Positions 20,244-29,203 of a stretch of 64,000 nucleotides of DNA are shown here, piece after piece. The stretch covers positions 62,001-126,000 of the forward strand of contig JAZDSJ010000011.1 of assembly GCA_039583345.1 (NCBI GenBank). The letters are read 5' to 3'. The notes beneath the pieces were generated by a model. It was given only the letters and a program-made list of their open reading frames with translations, ran no database searches and was not told where the DNA came from. The stretch comes from Tectiglobus diatomicola. GTDB lineage: Bacteria; Pseudomonadota; Alphaproteobacteria; Rhizobiales; Hyphomicrobiaceae. Numbering within the stretch: position 1 is the stretch's first letter; every line of letters starts with the position of its first letter. A program made the position numbers and the translations under genes.

Positions 20244-20408
20244 TTGAAAGAAACAGTGAGATTAGCTTTTGTTACTTCTATGTTTGTGATTGCGCCTGTC
20301 AGCTTTGCTTCTGCTAACGACACATGCAGACTTTTATGTCCAGATTACAATAAATTGGCAACTGCCATTACAGGACGCCTTATATTATGGTCGCCTCAAA
20401 CCAACTGA
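20244..20408 (+). CDS. Possible secreted mini-protein or remnant of a secreted protein
   Basis: The frame is free of stops from 20112 to the TGA at 20406-20408 and lies in sequence GC-richer than its flanks. It has no ATG before 20280. A TTG at 20244 with AAAAGG seven bases upstream gives 54 residues. They begin LKETVR, then a hydrophobic core (LAFVTSMFVIAPV), and a likely signal peptidase site after SFASA. The predicted mature part is about 30 residues with two cysteines. Alternative starts are GTG 20256 and ATG 20280. The stop lies 36 bases before the next gene, so it could be co-transcribed. No family is recognised; it may also be the decayed stump of a longer gene. Confidence 0.3.
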   Translation: MKETVRLAFVTSMFVIAPVSFASANDTCRLLCPDYNKLATAITGRLILWSPQTN

Positions 20409-20444
20409 AACTCTTGCCTCAATTGCAGTTAAACGGAGAGTATC

Positions 20445-21290
20445 ATGAAAATAACACTGATTTATGCATATTGGCCAAATCAGCCTTTTGAGGTGACCTG
20501 GTGTGATTTGCCATGGGCAATCAGAGATGCAGGCCTAGCTAAACGTTTGCGCGATGAAGGACACGAAGTTCGTGAAAGTATTGTGGTTTCAGAGGAAAGT
20601 TATCCGGAAGAGTTGCGATCTGGATTTATTTTAGCAGGGAAGATTGCATCTGAAATCCGTCAGGCTCGAATCCAGGGCGAATTACCAGTTACTCTATGTG
20701 GTAGTTGTTCACTTGCTTCTATATCTAACATTGCTGCACTTGATAGTAAGCACACTGGTGTAGTATGGTTTGATGCTCACCCTACTCTGAACACACCAGA
20801 AACAACGACTAGTGGTTTGTTTGAAGGTATGGCTCTTGCAGCTGCTGTGGGTCTTGCCTGGTATGGAATGTGCCGTCAACATACAAAGCTTACTTCTTTT
20901 GTCTCATTTGAGAACATTGTATTTTATGGAGTTCGAGCAATGGACACTGCCGAACAGGCACTTATTGAAATGCATGATATCCCAATTATGAATTCAGCTC
21001 ATGATATCAATCAACATCTAATTACAGACTCTAGACCTATCTACGTCCACCTTGATATGGACGTACACGATGGACTTGCAGTTCGTACCAACGAATTTGC
21101 AGTACCGAATGGACCAAAAGTAGAAAGTGTTCGTAGGGTATTATCTGGTCTAAATAATGTTTCAGCTCTATCAATTACAGGGCTAGATCCAATTTCTAAT
21201 GATACAAGCAGAGTAAGTAGAATTGCAATAGAGCATATTCTTGCTATTGCTGATGCAACTGAATCCTATAAATCAAAGAGTCAAGCTTGA
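20445..21290 (+). CDS. Arginase/agmatinase-fold protein with an altered metal site
   Basis: The protein has 281 residues, the size of the ureohydrolase family. Recognisable blocks are CGSCS (85-89, where classical arginases have GGDHS), VWFDAHPTLNTPETTTSG (107-124), and HLDMDVHD (202-209). Ligands D110, H112, D204, D206 and D209 are kept. The DAHxD motif has become DAHPT (T114 in place of an aspartate), and the first histidine ligand is absent, as in the GNC-type branch of the family. Ureohydrolases release urea or an amide-type product from guanidino compounds using two Mn ions. Activity here is doubtful or shifted. The ATG has GGAGAG upstream. No urease or arginine pathway gene is nearby. 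Confidence 0.75.
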   Translation: MKITLIYAYWPNQPFEVTWCDLPWAIRDAGLAKRLRDEGHEVRESIVVSEESYPEELRSGFILAGKIASEIRQARIQGELPVTLCGSCSLASISNIAALDSKHTGVVWFDAHPTLNTPETTTSGLFEGMALAAAVGLAWYGMCRQHTKLTSFVSFENIVFYGVRAMDTAEQALIEMHDIPIMNSAHDINQHLITDSRPIYVHLDMDVHDGLAVRTNEFAVPNGPKVESVRRVLSGLNNVSALSITGLDPISNDTSRVSRIAIEHILAIADATESYKSKSQA

Positions 21291-22300
21291 TACTAAAATA
21301 TCTACAATCAGGATCTATTAATTGCTGATATATTTTTACCTGTACTAGTCGCAATTTTATAAGAATTTATACCATCTAATATGCTAAAGAGGTGTTGTGT
21401 TTTGTAAAAGGTGAGATGCTGCTGACATAGATATTTCGATATAGCATTCAGAGAAATTTATTATTTCTCTAATAAAGGTCATAGTATACTCGTATGTGTT
21501 TGCGTGAACGCATTAGATGCAGATGACACAGTAGCCTTATATCTTATGGTATATTTAAAGGTATGCTAGTGTCATTTTAACCGCTTCTTATCTTAACTCG
21601 GTAGATATATGATTTCAGAGGTTTAATAGTGCATGGTAGATCTCATTTGAGATCAGATTTAAATATTATGAAATAATGCTCTACCATAAAAGTTAATAGA
21701 TTGATTTCATAAAATTTAAACACAAAATAATTTAATACTTCGTGGAGAAGTATTAAATTGCAATTGACACGAGTACATAGACAATGAATAGGTTAGATGT
21801 TCAAGTGAATCTTGTCAGATTTGTTATTCCATCAAGCAAATATTAATTTGTTCAGATAGATAATTTAATAAAGAGCAGTTTAATTCTGAGTCATTGATTT
21901 CCGCAATTCACACAATTACGATAAATATCGTAAAAAGTGATTTTTATGTTACATCAATAACTTTAGTATTGTATGTTTTTGAGATTTTTCCTTCTATATG
22001 AAAATCTTAACGTAAAGATAAGCATAAGTCTCGTATCTGTAAGAATTTAATTTATAGTACATAGCATGATCCGTAGATTCGACTTTGTACTCATGTTGAT
22101 GAACACTTATCAAATTTACGAAATCACGATGGTATCATTACAGCATTATCTAGCCTAAGATAAGGAAAATTAACTGCCATTTGACTTTGCTTTATATATT
22201 AGTTTATTTAGCATTATAGTGCAAAAAGGTCTGCTCGGTCTAAAAAGTAGTTTTGTTTCAATAATTTATTTTGATTGCTATTTATAAAAGTGTGCATTAT
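21291..22300. other. Gene-free gap between the arginase-like gene and moaA
   Basis: This is almost 1 kb of AT-rich sequence with no frame of interest. It contains a perfect 13-bp inverted repeat at 21729-21759, listed separately, and a looser structure at 21633-21687 (ATGGTAGA/TCTACCAT around an inner GATCTCA/TGAGATC hairpin). Confidence 0.45.
21729..21759. repeat. Perfect 13-bp inverted repeat with 5-base loop
   Basis: AATTTAATACTTC (21729-21741) and GAAGTATTAAATT (21747-21759) are exact reverse complements around GTGGA. It lies some 440 bases after the arginase-like gene and 540 bases before moaA, too far from either to be an ordinary terminator of a known gene. It could end a small transcript, be a protein-binding palindrome, or be a leftover of a lost gene. 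Confidence 0.6.
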
Positions 22301-23317
22301 ATGTCGCATGTACCTTGGTCTGCTGAAATTGTTGACCCTTACAATAGGAAAATTTCTTATCTGCGCCTTTCTGTTACGGATAGGTGCAATCTTCGTTGCA
22401 TCTACTGTATGGCAGAAGGAGCAACATTTATTCCAAAACAGTATGTACTTACACTAGATGAACTAGACTGGATATGTGCAGTATTTATTAAAAAGGGTGT
22501 AAAAAAAATCCGCATTACAGGTGGAGAGCCTTTTATGCGTAAGAATATTATAACTCTTTTTCAGAAACTTGGCAGACATTTGAAGACTGATGCACTGCAT
22601 GAACTAGCAGTGACGACAAATGGTAGTCAGCTGTCGCACTATGCTAGAGAACTCTTTGAGTGCGGTGTACGACGTATAAATGTATCTTTAGATACCTTAG
22701 ATCAATATAAATACTCAAAGATCACACGCTATGGTGACCTTAGTAAAGTTCTTTATGGCTTAGAAATTGCAAAAAGCTTTGGTCTTAAGATTAAAATTAA
22801 TACAGTAGTGCTCAAAGGTTTTAATGATTTAGAAATTAATGATCTGATTTATTTTGCTCACGACCATGGCTTTGATCTAACGCTTATTGAAAAAATGCCT
22901 CTAGGTAATAAAGATAGCCAAAAAAATGACCAATATTTATCAGTATCACAACTTCGAAACAATTTAAGTAAGAGTTGGAGGTTTGAAGATATTTCCTACC
23001 GTTCTGGTGGGCCCGCTAGTTTTGTTAAAGTAAGAGAAACTGGTGGCCGCTTAGGTTTTATAACACCTATAACAAATAATTTCTGCATAGGGTGTAACCG
23101 TATTCGCCTAAGCTGCACAGGAAAAGTGTATACTTGCTTGGGACGAAAGAATGCATATGATCTTGGTGCGCTCATTCGTACGAGCACTACACAAGAAGTG
23201 TTAGACGCTGCTATCGATGAGGCTATTAAGCAAAAGCCAAAGGGTCATTATTTTGCTTTCAATAATGTAGTGAAATCTAATTTAACATATCGAGATATGA
23301 ATTCTATAGGTGGCTGA
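22301..23317 (+). CDS. moaA: GTP 3',8-cyclase MoaA (molybdenum cofactor biosynthesis)
   Basis: The protein has 338 residues from the ATG at 22301; a TTG at 22271 would add ten unconserved residues. The radical SAM cluster motif CNLRCIYC supplies C29, C33 and C36 in the numbering used here. ITGGEPF forms the SAM site. The C-terminal second 4Fe-4S site is given by CIGCNRIRLSCTGKVYTCLG, and the protein ends in the functional Gly-Gly. MoaA converts GTP to 3',8-cyclo-7,8-dihydro-GTP, the first step of molybdopterin synthesis. Other moa/moe genes are not in the window. No strong ribosome binding site is visible before either start. Confidence 0.95.
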   Translation: MSHVPWSAEIVDPYNRKISYLRLSVTDRCNLRCIYCMAEGATFIPKQYVLTLDELDWICAVFIKKGVKKIRITGGEPFMRKNIITLFQKLGRHLKTDALHELAVTTNGSQLSHYARELFECGVRRINVSLDTLDQYKYSKITRYGDLSKVLYGLEIAKSFGLKIKINTVVLKGFNDLEINDLIYFAHDHGFDLTLIEKMPLGNKDSQKNDQYLSVSQLRNNLSKSWRFEDISYRSGGPASFVKVRETGGRLGFITPITNNFCIGCNRIRLSCTGKVYTCLGRKNAYDLGALIRTSTTQEVLDAAIDEAIKQKPKGHYFAFNNVVKSNLTYRDMNSIGG

Positions 23318-23664
23318 ACCTTGTAGCTCTACAATATATAACAGTTAAATTTTGAAAGAGACCAAGTATCTTTTTAAAGATCTATAATTTTAACATTATT
23401 ATTACAAGTATGGTATAGGTAACTTGGGATAAGTTGCTTAAGTTTAATAATTTTATATTGGATAGCATTTTTTCACTTGAAGTTTATCTAAAGTATAATA
23501 AAGACTACGTACATTTATTTTATTATATACTAAAGCTTATATTGACACATACTTAACAACCTAGTGGTGTCAATGATTTTAACTTCAAATAATTTAACCT
23601 AATAAGGTTAATATAATAGTTAGCTAGTATTTGTCTTTTAAACAAGTACTTAGTTAGGCTAACA
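23318..23664. other. Gap between convergent moaA and rsmA
   Basis: This is 347 AT-rich bases between the 3' ends of two convergent genes. The only structure noticed is TTAACCT/AGGTTAA (23594-23600 and 23605-23611), a 7-bp hairpin that could serve as a weak bidirectional terminator. No gene is seen. Confidence 0.4.
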
Positions 23665-24558
23665 TTATAGCTTATTTCTAAATGCTTGTGCTAGGCGGGC
23701 AAAAGCAGATACATCGATGTTTTCAGCCCGAAGATTGGAAGCTATTCCAGCACATTCAAGAAGTTGCTCAGGCTTTGAGATAATTTGCTTAAGGCTAGTG
23801 CGTATCATTTTGCGGCGCTGACTAAAAGCAACATTTGTAATTTTTTCTAGGTCGTTTAGTAGACATGATGGCAGTCTAGCAGGTCGAGGAAAAAAAGTTA
23901 CAATTGCAGATGCAACCTTAGGGGGCGGTGTGAATGCTGCTGGGGGTAAAGTTAGCGAAACTTTAGTTTTGCAACACCATTGGCTTATTATAGACAAACG
24001 ACCATAGGCTTTGCTGCCGGGAGCTGCCACTATACGCTCAGCCACCTCTTTTTGAAACATCAAGCTCATTCCTGCGTACCAGGGTGGCCAAATTTCTGTA
24101 TTAAGCCAGCTAATCAAAAGTCTAGTGGCAATATTGTAAGGTAAGTTAGCAATAATCAATATTTCTTTGGTGCACTTATGGTCTTTTAGAAGTTTTGCCC
24201 ATTGCATATTAAGTGCATTAGCTATTTTGAACTCAAACTGACTTGGCCACCGAGTTCGGATCTCTTCAAGAGCTAATCTAAAACGATCATCTCGCTCAAT
24301 AGCTATTACACGTTCTGCACCTCCGTTTAGTAATGCGCGAGTTAGTCCTCCAGGGCCAGGACCTACTTCGATTATAGTTTTTCCAGATAACTTACCACAA
24401 GAAAAAGCTATTTTGGTCATAAGGTTAAAATCGAGTATGAAATTTTGCCCTAGACTCTTATGAGCCTTTAGACCGTGGGAACGTATTACCTCAGACAATG
24501 ATGGCATACCATCTGCAGCAATTCTAGTATATGTATTAGAGCTATGTCGTGTAGCCAT
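23665..24558 (-). CDS. rsmA: 16S rRNA (adenine1518-N6/adenine1519-N6)-dimethyltransferase
   Basis: The protein has 297 residues. It has an N-terminal KSLGQNF block, SAM-binding motif I EVGPGPGGLT (64-73), the catalytic NLPYNIA (138-144), and the C-terminal FSQRRKMIR.SLK helical region typical of KsgA/RsmA. It dimethylates two adenines in helix 45 of 16S rRNA late in small-subunit assembly. The ATG at 24558 lacks a strong ribosome binding site. The family arrangement lptD-surA-pdxA-rsmA is reduced here to surA and rsmA, separated by a short spacer. Confidence 0.96.
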   Translation of the reverse strand: MATRHSSNTYTRIAADGMPSLSEVIRSHGLKAHKSLGQNFILDFNLMTKIAFSCGKLSGKTIIEVGPGPGGLTRALLNGGAERVIAIERDDRFRLALEEIRTRWPSQFEFKIANALNMQWAKLLKDHKCTKEILIIANLPYNIATRLLISWLNTEIWPPWYAGMSLMFQKEVAERIVAAPGSKAYGRLSIISQWCCKTKVSLTLPPAAFTPPPKVASAIVTFFPRPARLPSCLLNDLEKITNVAFSQRRKMIRTSLKQIISKPEQLLECAGIASNLRAENIDVSAFARLAQAFRNKL

Positions 24559-24757
24559 GAGGACCCGTATATATAGTTTGCTTAAAAGTAGTTAGGTCCA
24601 ACTTCATATAAATCTCATTCAAAATAGATATTTGTCTCAGGGCTGTATAGAACGTAGAAGCTTTAAAAATGAATTATAGTTTAGATGGTGGGAGTAAACC
24701 AATATATTTGCACATAGACGATTTGCTTTACAATTTATAGTTTATTAGAAATACAGA

Positions 24758-26110
24758 TCAACGATATTCTATGTGCGCATCACGTTTCAAGTCTGTTAGA
24801 TAACGACGTCCCATTATATTAAACTCCCTGCGTTGCAATTCAGATTTTACTCTGTCCTTTGTTGTCATAGTGTCACGCTGACATACAGCATATAATACTA
24901 CACCTTCTTTTTTTATTAAGGGCGAAAGCATTTCACCATTTCGTGCTTTTATCATCAGGCTGCGTGCTGGCTCTTGTATTTCATCTACGGAAATTAATCC
25001 TAGATCCTGAAAGACCCCTCGCGATATATCTTTTATTAAAAGGTTAGTAGAACGGCAGTCACTAAACCGAGCTTTAAGACGTTCACCTTCTCGTAACCTT
25101 TCTTTTAACTCAGTTTGTTTGACGTTCGGTGGCAATCTTAGAACTAACTTATGGACTCTCAGCTTAATGTTATTTTTAATACTTTCCTTTGCAATAAAAT
25201 CGTCAACCTCAGCCATACTGACTGATATTGAACGACCAAATCTGCGGCGAATAACACGACCCCATGAGAGTTGAGCTCTTATCTTGTCTTTAAAAGTTTG
25301 AGCACCAACTCCATTTTTCCTGAGGTTAGCCAAGAATTGTTCAGATTTAAGTTTGTTTCGTTTCGCGATTCCTTCAAGTGCACGGTCTACTTCATCAGGG
25401 CTTGCTAATACATTCAAGCGCTGTGCTTCCTGCATTTGTAGTCGTTCTTCAATTAATTCTTTCTGTGCACGCTTTTCTTGAGCAGGAAAAACACTCGCTT
25501 TTGCTGATAATAACGCTTGGCGTTGAAGTAGTTTAGCAAAGGATTTTTTACGTTCTTCGAAGATAGAAAGAATTTGATCACGAGATTTATAAGGATGGCT
25601 TCCAATTATTTCATCGAGGATCTTACGTAACTTCTCTGTAGTTGATTTTTGTTTAATTAAAGCTCTGAAGTGAGCCTGAGCTTTTTTTGTAATACTATCC
25701 GAATTAATACTCATAAAATGTGTTCGCTGATCAATTTCATGGTGGGTAATTGGCTCGTCGTTTACAAGTATCGCAACGGCATGCTTTTTGTGCGTAAGCG
25801 TTTTATCTTTATAATTAGAACGCACTTTCGAAACAGACTGGATATGCTGACGTATTCTCGATTGCGTCGGTAATGGTGGCTCTTTAACATTAGTACCAGA
25901 TATATTTGATCCTGATAGAGGGGAGACTGTGTCTGATGATGGATATGAATTATTTATTGTGGATGAGGGAACATTTACTATCAATCCTGGTATTTCACTT
26001 TCATGTGCATATACAGGTTCAAATTTGACAAAAGCTTCGATTAAAAATAGGATTAGAATTTTGTATGGTGATCTAAATATTTTTATGGTTGCAACCTTTT
26101 TTTTTTTCAT
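24758..26110 (-). CDS. surA: Periplasmic chaperone SurA (peptidylprolyl isomerase family)
   Basis: The protein has 450 residues from the ATG at 26110, which starts a lysine-rich signal peptide (MKKKKVATIKIF, hydrophobic ILILFLIEAFV, cleavage after VYA). The frame extends to a TTG at 26191 and another ATG at 26143. After a low-complexity linker comes a SurA_N chaperone domain beginning ILVNDEPITHHEID, with long charged helices. A C-terminal parvulin-like domain is recognisable but weakly conserved (RVHKLVLRLPPN to LYAVCQR). SurA carries outer-membrane proteins across the periplasm. It is placed immediately upstream of rsmA, as in its usual cluster. Confidence 0.85.
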   Translation of the reverse strand: MKKKKVATIKIFRSPYKILILFLIEAFVKFEPVYAHESEIPGLIVNVPSSTINNSYPSSDTVSPLSGSNISGTNVKEPPLPTQSRIRQHIQSVSKVRSNYKDKTLTHKKHAVAILVNDEPITHHEIDQRTHFMSINSDSITKKAQAHFRALIKQKSTTEKLRKILDEIIGSHPYKSRDQILSIFEERKKSFAKLLQRQALLSAKASVFPAQEKRAQKELIEERLQMQEAQRLNVLASPDEVDRALEGIAKRNKLKSEQFLANLRKNGVGAQTFKDKIRAQLSWGRVIRRRFGRSISVSMAEVDDFIAKESIKNNIKLRVHKLVLRLPPNVKQTELKERLREGERLKARFSDCRSTNLLIKDISRGVFQDLGLISVDEIQEPARSLMIKARNGEMLSPLIKKEGVVLYAVCQRDTMTTKDRVKSELQRREFNIMGRRYLTDLKRDAHIEYR

Positions 26111-26758
26111 TGAGATTAGGTTATATTTTTCACAGAAAGTCATTATCAGCTTTGCCTTTAACAACAAGAAGGTATCAAGGTTGATTAACAACTAAAGGTC
26201 ACATAAATTAATTTTACATGCTAGAAAGATAATTGATAGAAAATTATTGCAGACCTGGTGACTGTGTTAATCTTAATTAAATTAATGAACTATCTAAATT
26301 AGTGTGACCAATAGTTTCCTCTATGTGTATGCTAATTAATTAATAGTTAGGAATAATAAAACTATAGCACTATAATTTATACAATTCATTTCCATGTTTT
26401 AACCAATGAATTGAGACGACTGCTCAATCAATGCCTGCTGCTATAAATGGTTACAGACACAAGCATTCTCATATAAAGGCTAACGCACGAGTATTTCATC
26501 AAATATTAGTATAGCAACAAAAATTGGCAACTAGCAGAAGTACGTAATTAACGCATTTTTAGCACATATAACCAATTAAGTTTAAAATTTCCACATATGT
26601 ACTTGTATCAATTTAATCTTAAAAATAGGAAACATAACTCTAAATACACGCCTTAAAAAGCATATATAATTTTATTAAAAAATGTTTCACCCCTTAACTG
26701 AGCTTCTAATATCACAGATATAATGAAATTAGAATAAGGTAAAATTTAGTCTTTTTAC
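26111..26758. other. Gene-free gap between surA and tRNA-Pro
   Basis: This is about 650 AT-rich bases with stops in all frames. The gene expected upstream of surA in related genomes, lptD, is not here and no remnant is readable. Confidence 0.5.
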
Positions 26759-26836
26759 TGGTCGGAGCGGCAGGACTTGAACCTGCGACCCCCAGTCCCC
26801 CAGACTGGTGCGCTAACCAAACTGCGCTACGCTCCG
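26759..26836 (-). tRNA. trnP: tRNA-Pro (anticodon GGG)
   Basis: A complete cloverleaf on the minus strand, 78 bases with an encoded CCA. Acceptor CGGAGCG pairs with CGCTCCG, the D arm is GCGC...GCGC, the anticodon stem CCAGT/ACTGG encloses CTGGGGG with anticodon GGG, and the T arm is GCAGG-TTCAAGT-CCTGC. Confidence 0.98.
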
Positions 26837-27592
26837 TAATTCATGCATGCACTTATTTTTCTTCATAGTCAACTGTTTGTGGCACTATCAATTACGAGCT
26901 TATATGGCTTCTGTAACGAGATCTTTATTTCAGCACTCCTGAATACTGCAATGTGTTTAGACACGAAATTTATACCTTAATATCTTTAATTCCTGTTAGG
27001 TGGTGTCTTTCAATTCGAAATTAATTTTAATCACGGGTTTAGTAGTTAAGCTCTTTCATTTTGACTTTTATGATGGCATGTGAGTATTGCAGAAATTTTA
27101 TCAAGATCATTTTCAAGTATTATTCAAATTAAGAGCTACCTAAAAACTAAAGCTCATATTTGAAGACCCATTGTTGATTATAATATGATAAAAAAAGTAA
27201 GCCGCAAAATTTCTTCAAAACCTAAGCGAAAAAATATTTGTAATACCGTACATATTTTATTGTTACATAATATGTTAAATCTTAAATAAAATGACTTAAG
27301 CCATACATTAGTTTTTTCTTTGAAGTTATATTAAACCTTATTGTATAATTTTAAAAAGTTACAATTTAGTGTGCGAAACACACCATATAGTCTAATATGT
27401 ACTAAATAAAATTGATTTACATGATCACCGTTTACTCACAGTAAAAATATTACACATAGGCTTATCAAAATTTACTATAAATATTAGTAATTCTATTACT
27501 AAACCTAGACTATGTATATGTAGGAAATAACTGATTTATTTCTGAATTGTGTTAAAAGCGAATTAGCTATCTATTCATTTAGAAAACATGGA
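26837..27592. other. Gene-free gap downstream of the permease gene
   Basis: This is about 750 bases of very AT-rich sequence with long A/T runs. No gene or RNA fold was recognised. Confidence 0.5.
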
Positions 27593-28729
27593 TTAAGAGT
27601 AATAGTTTAGCATAATTCCCATGACTAAAACTTGAGGAACAGTAACTAGTGGTAACGCTAAAGCAATTTTCCACGATCTGGTGGTATCTTTAAGACACAT
27701 CACTTCAGTGTAATCCGTCGCTACTCCTGCCATTAAGAAAGTAAAACTGTTACCTGGGGAAGAAGCTTTTGTCATTAGATCGGCTGCAATTGGAGCTGAA
27801 CCTTCAGAGCATACTTCTATAGCAGTTGCTGTTGCCGCAGTTATAGTGATCCCAACTAACGTTGGACCAAACCAATCAGAAAATATATGAGTTGGTATAA
27901 CCGCTCGTATTGTTGACGCGATTACAACACCGAAAAGCAACCAACGCAGCATTATTCGAGAGCCTGCTAAACCACTCTTAACTACAAGGAAACATCCTCT
28001 CCAGCTAAAATGCTTTTTGTCAACCCAAGTCAGGAATATTTTTGGGAAGGTAGTGCATGTTAAATTTGTGCCTATGTTCATTCGAGCAGGATTTTCAGGC
28101 AAATAGTTTCTAGCTACTAAAGTGTCGAATGTCCAGCCTGTAACAAACGCAATTAGTCCGGAAAGAATCACAAATACTATCGTGTACCAAAGACCGATCA
28201 AACTAACTAGGATTACAGTAAGACTTATCGAATTCCATGGACTAGCTAAAAGAAAAGCGACTGTTTGACCTATTGTTGCCCCACGTTCATACATCTTCAT
28301 ACCAATCATAAGGACCCCGTGGCTACACAAGTCGAAGAACAGACCAGCTACGATGGCTCGTAAAATCCCTGTTGTACGTCTTTTGCCAGCTAGTGCTTTA
28401 ATAATTATGTCTCGCGGGACTTGATCAAGTAATCCAATAGATATGATACCTAATATTATCCCCCACCACATAGAATTTATTAATTCAAAAGTGCCCGTAG
28501 TGAAATGTATCAGGGCTGTATTATGAAGATAAACATCTTGCTTGGTATTAGAAAATATATGTGTAGTGTAACCCATTACAACTAGTGCTGAACTACATAG
28601 TAGCATCCAATCGATATTTTTTGAGGTATTAATATTAGATTTAGAAGAACAACAGGAAGTTCGAACCATTGAATGCACAGTATCAGCCGACTTAGTTTTG
28701 TTATTAATTTGTTTTTTTGCTTGCTTCAT
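27593..28729 (-). CDS. Permease of the ArsP/DUF318 family, possible metal or metalloid exporter
   Basis: The protein has 378 residues. A hydrophilic N-terminus (1-39) with a Cys-Cys pair (TSCCSSKS, C25-C26) precedes roughly eight to ten membrane helices. The family fingerprints are the ASPWNS loop in the first half and GSAPIAADLMTKASSPGNSF in the second half, where two small-residue helices face each other. ArsP_1/DUF318 members include exporters of organoarsenicals and of copper or zinc, so efflux of a thiophilic substrate is plausible; the substrate is not determined. ATG 28729 has GAGAG four bases upstream. No ArsR-type regulator is beside it. Confidence 0.7.
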   Translation of the reverse strand: MKQAKKQINNKTKSADTVHSMVRTSCCSSKSNINTSKNIDWMLLCSSALVVMGYTTHIFSNTKQDVYLHNTALIHFTTGTFELINSMWWGIILGIISIGLLDQVPRDIIIKALAGKRRTTGILRAIVAGLFFDLCSHGVLMIGMKMYERGATIGQTVAFLLASPWNSISLTVILVSLIGLWYTIVFVILSGLIAFVTGWTFDTLVARNYLPENPARMNIGTNLTCTTFPKIFLTWVDKKHFSWRGCFLVVKSGLAGSRIMLRWLLFGVVIASTIRAVIPTHIFSDWFGPTLVGITITAATATAIEVCSEGSAPIAADLMTKASSPGNSFTFLMAGVATDYTEVMCLKDTTRSWKIALALPLVTVPQVLVMGIMLNYYS

Positions 28730-29203
28730 GATCTCTCAAAACCTCTATGTTTTAAAAATGCGCATTTGTATAAGTGACTAATATCATTCATGAACACTAT
28801 TTTCACTTTTGGTAAGAGCACTAACCATAAGACTTTAGCAAATGATCTGCGAAACCTTAATATACTTTGGACATGTAACTGTCCGCACATTCTATAGGCA
28901 TGACATGAAGTTAAAACATTAAGCTGTGAATTATAAATGTACATGTCTCATACAACTAAAAATATCGCTAAACTTAGATACTTATGAGACTTTAAAACTA
29001 GTAACTAAAGACAACATTACTTAGAGTTAAAACTGTTACAGATGTAATGGCGCTCTAAATTAATTATGCATAAGAAAGTGCTGTACACTCCATTATCGGA
29101 TAAAAACTATGAACTTTAATCACTCAAATAGCAAATAAATGGTATTAACAACACAGTATTACTTGGGATACAACACAGTCTAATCACTTCTATTCAAAAT
29201 TAA
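28730..29203. other. Gap between ilvE and the permease gene
   Basis: This is about 470 AT-rich bases. A 72-codon minus-strand frame (28726-28944) ends four bases into the permease gene but resembles no known family and has skewed composition. I leave it unannotated. Confidence 0.4.

Noticed and set aside
21633..21687. Nested inverted repeats as a possible riboswitch or small RNA
   Set aside because: Outer 8-bp and inner 7-bp stems in AT-rich DNA are within chance, and no known aptamer pattern was recognised.
22271..22300. TTG-started extension of moaA
   Set aside because: The ten extra residues are not family-like, and an ATG at 22301 gives the usual length.
28726..28944. 72-codon minus-strand frame overlapping the permease start
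   Set aside because: It has an ATG and a stop overlap, but no ribosome binding site, no family resemblance and an odd composition.
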